Origin: Sabellastarte sp. h YS-2021
Lineage: Eukaryota; Annelida; Polychaeta; Sabellida; Sabellidae
Direction of reading: 5' to 3'
Length of the DNA: 64,000 nucleotides
Assembly (NCBI GenBank): GCA_964017235.1
Contig: OZ024929.1
Location: 19,527,464 to 19,591,463 of the forward strand
Below the pieces are notes generated by a model, which was given only the letters and a program-made list of their open reading frames with translations, was not told where the DNA came from and made no database searches. Made by a program: the position numbers and the translations under genes. Shown here piece by piece: positions 58,101 to 64,000 of the stretch (positions within the stretch are counted from its first letter, which is position 1; each line of letters begins with the position of its first letter).

Positions 58101-61100
58101 TTTGTTCGCCTGTTTCTTTTTGTTTGTCTGTTTTTCACGATAATTCTAAAAGTAGATGAATAGATCTAATGAATAGATCTGATTAAAATTATTTGTCAGT
58201 TGGGCTTGGCCAAAGGAAATGTACTTTCAATACCTCTGGCTTCATGGTTAACATTACTCCAAAAGTAATAAGCAGATCTTCATGATTTTTCATATGGTTA
58301 GCGCCTTGCTAAAGGAAGAAATGATCACATTTTTGGAAAGTTCTGGATCATATTCTGCATAAAAATAATCTCAAATTTTCAGAAACGTACCTTGGTGAAG
58401 GTCTGCACTCTATAAGTACTTTCATGTACAGTTAACAACTACCATGCACAGTTTCAATAAAAAATCCTTTAACTAGTCTTTCACATATGTTTCAAGCAAG
58501 TGAAACACAGTTCTCTGTTTGAGCTTTCATGCATTTGTTGGGGAATTACTTATGACATATGCTAAGTTATTATTTAGCAATATATTTAATTGCAACTTAT
58601 TTGATAGACAAAGATACTCCATAGTAAATTCAGGAGTCATGCTAGACATTAGCTATCATTGTATTTTACCCATTTACTTCATTTACCATTATTTACTTTG
58701 ACTTTTGACTTAACATTGTTAACATTTCAACAATATGGAAGAATTTATCTTGGCTGCATTGACAGATCAGTGTCATACCTTTAGCTGAATTTGAACGTGC
58801 TTTATACTAGTATCTATTCTATATTTGTACAAGGCTTTAGTAGTTTCATTTGTGTATAATGATGAAATTATAATCCCATATATTTGATTTTGCATTGGCC
58901 TGGTGAATTTATTATATGTACCAAATTATACAGAAGGGTATTTAATTACTACCTATTGTACAAACAAATACTCAAAGGAGTAAATAAAAGGAAAGATACT
59001 CCACAATAAAAATCTTCTTAGGTCCTCAGTGGAGTAGTGGGTCAGTAGGCCTTTCATCTAATCACTGGCTGTTACCACTGTATGGGTTTGACTCCCACAA
59101 TTCTAAGGACCTACACAATATTACAACGGATGTTAAATGGGACATGAAACGCCAACTTTGACTTTGAGATCTTGTTCTGGGACTCTCTCTGGCATCATTT
59201 TTAAAATTTTTTATGCCCAATTTTATTTAATTATGGCATTTATAATATATGTTGGGTGCGAAGTACCGATTTGCACGATCTTGATTTCACTTGCGCGATT
59301 TTGTCATCAAAAGATCACACGCCCATCTCGCGATTGCTGTAGCAATCTCGAGATGGAGCTGCTCCAACTCATAATGATTTCTATCACAGAATCTTGATTT
59401 GATTGGCTGTGTTTATTTTTGAGGTGGTCAGTGATTGGCTGATGTTTAAAACACACTTTGTTATGACATTTGAGTGAGTATAAAACAGGTTTGTAGAAAA
59501 ATGGATATTATATCATTAAAACAGGAAACAGACATATTACAGAACATTAAACAAACATATTACATATTGCAAACATATTATACACATACATCAGTATATA
59601 ACATCACTTCAACAAGTACTTTATTGTTCAATATTGTCCAGCCCTTTAAGTGTTACTTGTTCACTTACTGACCCTTATTAAACTCCTTATTGCAGCCAGT
59701 TATTGGATTACATGTGGCTTCTTTATTTGTTTCATTTAATAAAACCCTGATAAACACCCCGAATTGTTATAACCAAATTGAATTAGATATGGCTTCTCTA
59801 TTTGCAATTGATTCCCCCCCCCCGCCCCCCCCAATTGATTCCCCCTTCCTTGTAACAATATAATTGGATTAGTTGTGGCCTCTCTATTATATTCACTTTA
59901 GGAGACAGGGATAACCACCCATAATTGATATAACCCAATCGTGGCTTCCCTGTTTGAAACTGATTAACTGCTATCCCAAATCAAAGACTTTTTAAAAATC
60001 AATAAATAAATATCATTATGAGTTGGAGCTGCTCCATCTGGGCACGCGATCTTTTGATGACGAAATCGCACAAGTAAAATCTCGAGATTGCACAGATCGG
60101 TACTTCGCACCCAACATGAATATAACTTATGCAGGCTACTTATGTGCACTATTACTGCTCCACATTTTTGTGGATTTGTAATTTTAGGTACATAATTTAG
60201 TGCCCAAACATGGCCAATGCAATGACTCTGTGAGGTTGGACTACTTTGAGGACTACACTCTGGCTAGTTGTGAGGCAACCTGTAAGCTCAATTTTGTGCT
60301 ACAAAGATGCAATTGTAAAGATGTATATATGCCAGGTAAGTTGTGGAAAGGTATAAACCTTATGTAGCTTCTACTACAAATGATATCTGGTTAATGAGAC
60401 TTCAGTGTCCAAACATTACCTTAGGCATTACTGACGACCCAATGAACACATCCATCGACCATTTAGACCCATCATTTTAGTACAATGCCTCATGGTCTGA
60501 CTGGCCTTGTAGATTGACAAGAATTTTTTTAAATTGTGTAACTTGGCTTCCCCACTCTATGGTCATAGGGTTCTAATCCAACTCTTGGAATTATGTGCGA
60601 TTCACTTGAGGACAATGCTGATGTGAGCTCAGTTGTAAAAATGGTTGTAAAATCTTAATTTTAATTTTAGCGTATCTTATAAGTTACAAATATTTATACA
60701 ATGCATTTAATCAGTAAGTAAGTAATACATCTTTATTGAATTGAACATACACTGGCAGTACTTTGTCAGTATACATTTAAACAAAAATGCATCACTTCAG
60801 GAAGACTAACAAAGATTTTGTATGATAATTAAAAAGCTATACATAAGACTAGGGTCATATTTTCATACTTGGTGGGGGTCTACTCATAGAGGATATGGGT
60901 TGTAAATCTAGAAATATCTGACACATAACTAAAAACTATTATGTTTTATAAATATTTTAGGTCATGCACCAGTATGTACCTTACTTCAGTATCAAGATTG
61001 TCTGGTGGAAGCTTTGGGTAAGAACCTTTCAAATCGTCAGTTTCAATATTTCTAATGGCATATTAGAAAACAATGTGTTATCAATAAGACTTTCACTGAT

Positions 61101-63799
61101 AAGGGGAGACCAAGATAGGGTCTAATCATACTGCTTTTGCTCGTAATCAGTTCAATTTGTAGCCAATTATGGTCTGTATGGTGGTTAGCTGTGTGCTCAT
61201 TCCTGGTTATACCTGTATTATCGCCCCTCTAATTAATGTTATGCCCCGGTCACACTACAGGCAGTATGTCCCTTGGTTAGAGTGTTTCCATCACACTACA
61301 GGCGATATAATTCGTGGTTATAGGCGTGAGGCAAAAAGTAGCTGTCCTTCAACTACCATGTGAGGTTTGGATGAGAAGTTTTGACACAGTGGAGAAAGGT
61401 CCAATACCTCAACTCACCTTATGTCGATCTGTTGCACCAAAAGACGACCACGTCACAACCTTACATACACCATGCACTACACCGTTTGTTACCATAGCAA
61501 GAAATTCATCTGTGCATGCCCATAATACAAAACTTAGAAGCATAACTTTGAAACATTTTAAAACTTCCGTAGGACATATAAGGTAATGGATGTTTCGCCA
61601 CTGTGTGACAAGGTCATACATGAACCTTGGACGGTACTTGAAGGTAGTTGAAGGGCAGGAGCATTTTGCCCAATGCCTATTTTTTGCCTATTACCGCAGG
61701 ATATAGCACCTGTAATGTGACTGGGGTTTTAAGTATGCATAGTAAGTGGTGCTGAATAAAGCAAAACTACATGTTCCTGGCTGATCAGAGTTAGTTAAAC
61801 TAAGATCTTCAATAGGGCCCTTTAACATGATAGGATTTCGGAAGCAGGCAAACAGTAACTTCAGCAGCTACAGTTAAGCTACAATCTTTAATTGGGCCTC
61901 GAGTATGCCTGTTGCTTTAATATGTTGATTTGTTTGCGATTGGTCTATGATCAGACAACAACAAAAGTTAAATGAAAATAACATTTACACCTTAAAATTC
62001 CGCTGTTATAAAGGAATCAAAGAAAAAACATCTAATTGCAATTTAATTATAAGAAATAACAAATTGGGTAGGATTAAGACTGTTTTAGCACTTCTTTAAT
62101 TGCAGAGCTGTTTAAAGCTGGGCATCAAAATTGCATTATAAAGATTAAAAAAAATATTCTAGTAATAAAATACAAGTGCCACTACAAATTCATGACAATA
62201 AAGCGTATATACTTTACATCAGTATTGATTACACTGACTTGTTAAAGGCAGTAAGATGGTTTTGAAATGGCCAAGCCATTTTAGTACCCTGGCCATCAGA
62301 TGTTTTGGTCGTTTTAAAATTGTCATTGATCTCATCATGGCAAGTAATATATATACCCCTGTCTGTAATCCCCCAATTAAGATCAGATATAGCTCGTGCT
62401 GGATAAATAAATGTTGTGTAACTTTGGCCATTGCATATTTTTATCAAATTGCACTAACCCTTGATTTGCATGTAACAAGCAGTTGGGCCAAAATTACCAA
62501 GCCAAACTCTGGTAATTATTGGTGCACAAGTTTATACAAAGTGGTAATCCATATATTTTGAATCCTTTCTTAAACTTAGACATAGTGTGTACAGTACTCA
62601 TAGAAGTCAAGCCGATGCTTAAGGTCCCACATTTTGCCTCATCAGTATGTAAGTCTACTAAGCTTTTTGGCCTCAGCTTTGCATGTGATTATCCAAAAAA
62701 ATATTAATGATCTGCCTGACAATGTACATTCTGCCACTTCTCTCTCCTTGTTCAGAAAGAAGGTAAAACAATCTATCTCTCTGCAAAAAGCATATCCACC
62801 CTAGCTTCTGTTTTAAGTGCGAGCTCTAGCCAGGCTCGTGCTTCTAGGGATCACTTTTTCTCGTTTTGGGTTTTTTTTTGTTTGTGTAGTATATAGTTTG
62901 TGGTTTGTGGTGTAGTATATGAGTACTTGTCTCATCATTGAAGTTTAGCAGCAATGGGCTACGTTTGTACTTGGATGGGTGACCGCTTCAGTGCACTACT
63001 TGTATCTCCGATGTCTTTGCAGTTGTAGACAGAAACCCCTTTCGGCCTTGTTTTGTAGTCTTTCTCCATGGTGCTGCCTCCCCCGCTATGTCTCGGGTTC
63101 TATGAATACGAATCTCTGCTTTTCTGTATTATAGAGTCTGTCTTTAAGATAGAGATTAAGTGCCATAAAAGTACTGTAAGAATTAGAACTATTAATTATC
63201 TTGTAATAACTGAAAATACAGCACCATGCACCCTTGCACTCTAGATTCAGCATGGTAAAGCACAAGGTTTTCAATAAAAGTTCATTGCTAAAGAAGATGC
63301 GCCAGTAACCTCAGAGATGGAAAATGAGCACCTGATTTCTCCATTTTAGTACCCTAGTAGATATCCCAACTTCCAAACATAAATATGCAAATTTCAGCTA
63401 CCGGTATTAGAGCCTAGAGCATCTCCATATGTTGAAGTTATACCTGTTTTGAAAATTGCTTCTTTAGTTTTTAAAATTTGTGGCATCACATAATATTGCA
63501 AAAAAATATAAACATAGATACTTTCATTAGTGTTTTCCAGTATGAAGTTCAATATTTTAAATTATCAATACACCACTAAATGCCAGTGTTTTTGTACCAA
63601 TGGTTTTTTTTATGTTTCAGAAACATTTACCCAGATGAAGCAAGTATGTGACTGCCCAGTGCCCTGTGACAGTCTGATGTTTGAACCCGTTGTGTCCTAT
63701 GCTGCCACGTCAAATTTTGACATCCTCGCCTTACTGAGACAGAATAACACTAAGTCATTGGGAGAAAGATATCTCAACGCAAGAGAGATTAACCAAAAG
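45942..63799 (+). CDS. DEG/ENaC-family sodium channel gene, exons 1-9 (3' end outside window)
   Basis: Nine exons (45942-46129, 53274-53381, 54443-54610, 55708-55869, 56732-56856, 57820-58001, 60188-60335, 60961-61017, 63621-63799) join in one frame of 439 residues. The introns are all GT/AG and the phases match at every junction. The product is an amiloride-sensitive/acid-sensing-type cation-channel subunit of the plasma membrane; such subunits assemble as trimers. Visible features are the HG gating motif (H84-G85), TM1 (about 100-125), FPAVTLCNKN (143-152), YGQCYTFNSG (229-238) and the cysteine-rich extracellular domain. The remaining extracellular part and TM2 with the GxS filter must lie to the right. 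Ligand and subfamily (acid-sensing, peptide-gated or other) cannot be told from this part. Intron 1 (7.1 kb) holds a LINE and other introns hold SINEs and a foldback element. Confidence 0.93.
46384..46523. repeat. 70-bp tandem repeat, two units
   Basis: Units starting AGAGTAGAAGATAC (46384) and AGAGTAGAAGATGC (46453) share TTTATTCTGTATATT, ACTTTATTTAATCTGAA and GGGTCTACAAA. It lies in intron 1 just upstream of the LINE. Confidence 0.93.
47180..48658 (+). pseudogene. LINE ORF: hydrophobic leader, 2A-like motif and endonuclease
   Basis: From the Met at 47180 (residue 1) the N-terminus has a hydrophobic stretch (PCCLALLLLFLVNVSRIG, about residues 33-50). A second Leu-rich segment follows, ending LLLLCGDISLNPGP at residues 89-102, whose last nine residues resemble a 2A ribosome-skipping motif. 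The APE-type endonuclease comes next: VNCRSVRNKG, MTETHIRPSDNESFLRS, GFGGGVGFFV, CGDFNIHVD and FSDHAVV. The connection RQFERFWRKDK and SDNAHDSKKLWQILR leads to FFSDKI, where SINE-A interrupts. Without the SINE the frame would run into the RT at 48838. Confidence 0.9.
48659..48821 (+). mobile_element. SINE-A, full length, inside the LINE ORF
   Basis: A tRNA-derived head with A box TGGCCTAGTGG and a perfect B box GGTTCGAGTCC, then a body and a tail GGACGTAAAACCCCAACTTT with a TGACCTT repeat. A perfect 16-bp duplication CTCAGATAAAATCAGA lies at 48643-48658 and 48822-48837. It is the reference copy for the family. Confidence 0.96.
48838..49980 (+). pseudogene. LINE reverse transcriptase
   Basis: This contains KNYRPVSGLSFISKLVERVV, YKQGHSTETALLSIKNEVHL, VVLLDQSAAFDTIDHG (Gln where the 31 kb copy has Leu), GVPQGSVLGPILFSLYT, FHFYADDTQLYVHL (YADD near 49640) and KLKLNPDKTEFILFG. 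The frame ends at a TGA (49978-49980), after which coding similarity continues in the same frame (YLTREAALLAANALVGSRLD). The stop is therefore a mutation, not the natural end. Confidence 0.93.
49981..50679 (+). pseudogene. LINE post-RT C-terminal region, interrupted
   Basis: SRLDYCNSLFRGLSALDIRR precedes the reverse SINE-A at 50120-50271. After it come NTTKYSHITPVRKSLHW and a frameshift at a 9-bp CTTCATTGG duplication near 50345. The frame from 50347 gives FAYDAPWIWNDLPDDVRSAK and the C-terminus KLKTYLFGKAYPP, with a stop at 50677-50679. Confidence 0.9.
50120..50271 (-). mobile_element. SINE-A, reverse, inside the LINE C-terminal region
   Basis: Reverse SINE-A (GTTGGGGTTTTACGTCCCGT ... GGGACTCGAACCC ... 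CTAACCACTAGGCC). A perfect 17-bp duplication TCAGAACAGTCTTGCAA lies at 50103-50119 and 50272-50288. Nearly identical to the 48659 copy, so both are recent. Confidence 0.96.
50833..53273. other. rest of channel intron 1
   Basis: Non-coding DNA of mixed composition with no recognised gene. At 52707-52750 a short block (GGTTCAGGGAGTTTGAGCCCCC, with TTGAAAAAT nearby) resembles 25030-25070 and may be a repeat scrap. Confidence 0.5.
53274..53381 (+). CDS. channel exon 2: HG motif
   Basis: Begins after TTTTTACAG and ends at AG|GTGAGT. It encodes FTQNTSLHGAKQI, the DEG/ENaC N-terminal His-Gly gating motif, then the basic FVFRR just before TM1. Enters in phase 2 and leaves in phase 2. Confidence 0.95.
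53685..53842 (-). mobile_element. tRNA-like SINE scrap in channel intron 2
   Basis: GAGTGTGTTACCCACTAGGCC followed by ATAGTGG is a reverse A-box-like head, and a B-box-like region with GGGTTTAACCC precedes it. The body does not match SINE-A or SINE-B clearly. Low-confidence call. Confidence 0.4.
54443..54610 (+). CDS. channel exon 3: TM1 and post-TM1 motif
   Basis: Acceptor ACCCTTTAG, donor CAG|GTAAGG. It encodes TM1 (MIWFLVFMGSGVLLVLQMGL) and, after a short link, FPAVTLCNKNAFR, the signature block at the start of the extracellular domain. A diverged copy of its last 20 bp plus the start of the intron lies 620 bp downstream. Confidence 0.96.
54591..55275. repeat. diverged direct repeat of the exon 3 end and intron 3 start
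   Basis: TGTAATAAGAATGCCTTCAG at 54591 and TGTAATAAAAATGTCTTCAG at 55211, each followed by about 50 bp of similar intron sequence to CCATACAATG (interrupted in the first copy by SINE-A). The second copy has GAAAGG instead of the GTAAGG donor. Confidence 0.85.
54639..54796 (-). mobile_element. SINE-A, reverse, in channel intron 3
   Basis: Tail (GTTGGGGTTTTACGTCCTGT) to head (B box complement CGCGAACCC, A box complement CCACTAGGCC), flanked by an 8-bp duplication TGTAATAA at 54631-54638 and 54797-54804. It starts only 28 bp after the exon 3 donor. Confidence 0.88.
55708..55869 (+). CDS. channel exon 4: extracellular finger/thumb region
   Basis: Acceptor CTATTTCAG, donor CAG|GTACAT. It encodes residues 155-208 of the joined product plus two bases of codon 209, a variable part of the extracellular domain with a Tyr-rich YDHGYYYLLHDLYKD and an acidic helix-like stretch. 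Phase 2 in and out. Confidence 0.9.
56732..56856 (+). CDS. channel exon 5: conserved CYTFNSG block
   Basis: Acceptor TTGTCACAG, donor ACAG|GTATTA. It encodes CEWEGLPCTHKDFVKRLTDY followed by GQCYTFNSG, one of the best conserved DEG/ENaC extracellular blocks, with three Cys that normally form disulfides. Leaves in phase 1. Confidence 0.96.
57344..57567 (-). mobile_element. SINE-B, reverse, in channel intron 5
   Basis: Tail ATTTATTTATTTGGATTTTA through the body (GGAAACCAGTACATATAATT) to the head (GTTACCACTGTACCACC, GGCCCCC). Near full length. No clear target-site duplication was seen, so it is probably older. Confidence 0.85.
57820..58001 (+). CDS. channel exon 6: palm/beta-ball region
   Basis: Acceptor CTAATCAG, donor GAG|GTGAGC. 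It encodes GLRLQLNIEQYEYMRGPNEG, GLKILIHNYNEIPLV and VAVPPGSHAFMSVKTTE, matching the conserved central part of the extracellular domain. Phase 1 in, phase 0 out. Confidence 0.96.
58002..59021. other. channel intron 6, unassigned part
   Basis: AT-rich intronic DNA with no recognised feature before the SINE-A at 59022. Confidence 0.5.
59022..59165 (+). mobile_element. SINE-A, diverged, in channel intron 6
   Basis: GGTCCTCAGTGGAGTAGTGG (A-box region), GGGTTTGACTCCCAC (B box) and a GGGACATGAAACGCCAACTT tail. It is the most diverged SINE-A here, and its duplication is unclear. Confidence 0.8.
59249..60116. mobile_element. foldback/MITE-like element, copy 2, in channel intron 6
   Basis: Ends ATGTTGGGTGCGAAGTACCG and CGGTACTTCGCACCCAACAT are exact inverted repeats. 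Arms continue inward with the ATCTCGAGAT palindromes. The interior matches copy 1 at TATAAAACAGGTTTGTA and AATATTGTCCAG and includes a C-run (about 59814-59830). 868 bp, no ORF. It ends only 71 bp before exon 7. Target duplication not clear. Confidence 0.88.
60188..60335 (+). CDS. channel exon 7: cysteine-rich thumb region
   Basis: Acceptor GTAATTTTAG, donor CCAG|GTAAGT. It encodes YTLASCEATCKLNFVLQRCN followed by CKDVYMPG, the cysteine-rich block (CxxxC...CxC) typical of the family's extracellular thumb. Phase 0 in, phase 1 out. Confidence 0.96.
60961..61017 (+). CDS. channel exon 8: short cysteine-containing exon
   Basis: A 57-bp exon too short to find without its neighbours. Acceptor AAATATTTTAG, donor TTGG|GTAAGA. 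It encodes HAPVCTLLQYQDCLVEAL, continuing the cysteine pattern of exon 7. Phase 1 in and out. Confidence 0.88.
61018..62505. other. intron 8 of channel gene, unassigned part
   Basis: No coding signal. A local imperfect repeat around 61246-61310 (GGTCACACTACAGGC and CATCACACTACAGGCGATA) was noticed. Confidence 0.45.
62510..63190 (+). mobile_element. CR1/L2-like LINE tail with a 5S-like insertion
   Basis: This matches the 3' end of the 46650-50832 LINE: ACAAGTTTATACAAAGTGGT, codons ending KAYPP at about 62789-62803, then 3' UTR from about 63058 with GATAGAGATTAAGTGCCATA and a GTAAGAATTAGAAC end. Between the two parts (about 62808-63057) sits foreign DNA containing a 5S-rRNA-like segment. Confidence 0.8.
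62925..63000 (+). pseudogene. 5S rRNA-like segment (5S-derived SINE or pseudogene)
   Basis: GAAGTTTAGCAGCAATGGGC and GTACTTGGATGGGTGACCGC follow the order and spacing of the 3' half of animal 5S rRNA (GAAGCTAAGCAG..., AGTACTTGGATGGGAGACCGCC), covering the internal promoter A- and C-box areas. The 5' half is missing or unrecognisable, so it is not a functional 5S gene. It may be the head of a 5S-derived SINE. Confidence 0.75.
63621..63799 (+). CDS. channel exon 9: CxCPxPC region
   Basis: Acceptor TATGTTTCAG; ends AAAAG|GTCTGT, a weaker but acceptable donor. It encodes QVCDCPVPCDSLMFEPVVSY, then a variable helical stretch. The CxCPxPCxxxxF pattern is the family's signature before the last part of the extracellular domain. 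Phase 1 in, phase 0 out. If the GTCTGT donor is not used, the frame runs on to the stop at 63833-63835; I consider splicing more likely because TM2 is still missing. Confidence 0.92.
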
Positions 63800-64000
63800 G
63801 TCTGTTCAACTACTTATTGTCTGTACCAAAGATAAGTTCATCAGGTTTATTTGCATTATGGCCATACTTATATAGGTTGTGCAAGTTGCTCTTATACATC
63901 TGTTCCACTATACATGTCTTGAGTCTTTTTGTCCCAACCATCTCTAAAACACTGTCTCTAGAAAACATTGTAGTGGTCTCGTGATGCGTCTTTTCAATCA

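Noticed and set aside
62925-63000. functional 5S rRNA gene
   Set aside because: Only the 3' half is recognisable and it has mismatches in conserved positions.
1-64000. CRISPR arrays, operons or a bacterial contaminant
   Set aside because: No regularly spaced repeats with unique spacers were seen. The spliced exons, SINEs and LINEs are those of an animal genome.

Overview
This is an animal (metazoan) genomic window: AT-rich, with spliced exons, intron-borne retrotransposons and tRNA-derived SINEs. Nothing looks prokaryotic. The SINE tails, with a conserved GCGACATTAAAAC-like block before an AAATAAATAA tail, together with the CR1/L2-like LINEs and tyrosine-recombinase (YR) retroelements, recall lophotrochozoan genomes. 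A mollusc, perhaps a bivalve, is my best guess; the species is not identifiable by eye.

Only one convincing host gene is present. It is a DEG/ENaC-family sodium channel on the + strand whose first nine coding exons run from 45942 to 63799. All splice sites are GT/AG, all junction phases agree, and the joined exons encode 439 residues: cytoplasmic N-terminus with the HG gating motif, TM1, the post-TM1 FPAVTLCN block and most of the cysteine-rich extracellular domain. The rest of the extracellular domain and TM2 lie beyond the right edge.

Nearly everything else is transposon-derived. 1-7.8 kb: an L1/Tx1-like LINE split by a complete-looking YR retrotransposon (270-5950; gag-like ORF, RT/RNase H, tyrosine recombinase). 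8.1-9.7 kb: remnants of an adenain-like cysteine protease and a PC4-like domain. 10.1 kb: 3' end of a CR1/L2-like LINE. 11.8-18.3 kb: a decayed Ty3/gypsy element with an extra zinc-finger ORF in the env position and a 3' LTR. 20.0-24.4 kb: a second, decayed and divergent YR retrotransposon on the minus strand. 24.8-26.8 kb: LINE scraps. 27.6-28.8 kb: a 1.1 kb segment bounded by direct repeats. 31.3-34.7 kb: a decayed CR1/L2-like LINE on the minus strand. 34.9-37.3 kb: AT-rich DNA. 37.4-38.6 kb: a foldback element with long inverted repeats (a relative lies at 59.2-60.1 kb). 38.7-39.2 kb: another LINE tail. 46.7-50.8 kb: a nearly complete CR1/L2-like LINE inside intron 1 of the channel gene, itself hit by two SINEs. 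62.5-63.2 kb: a LINE tail containing a 5S-rRNA-like insertion.

Two SINE families recur. SINE-A (about 150-165 bp) and SINE-B (about 235 bp when full length) are named here for convenience; several copies have clear target-site duplications, giving a relative chronology of insertions. I found no CRISPR array, operon or functional rRNA/tRNA gene and no clear case for a wholly new system. The best leads are the 2A-like motif in the LINE, the zinc-finger third ORF of the gypsy element, the protease/PC4 remnant pair, the foldback family and the 5S-like insertion.
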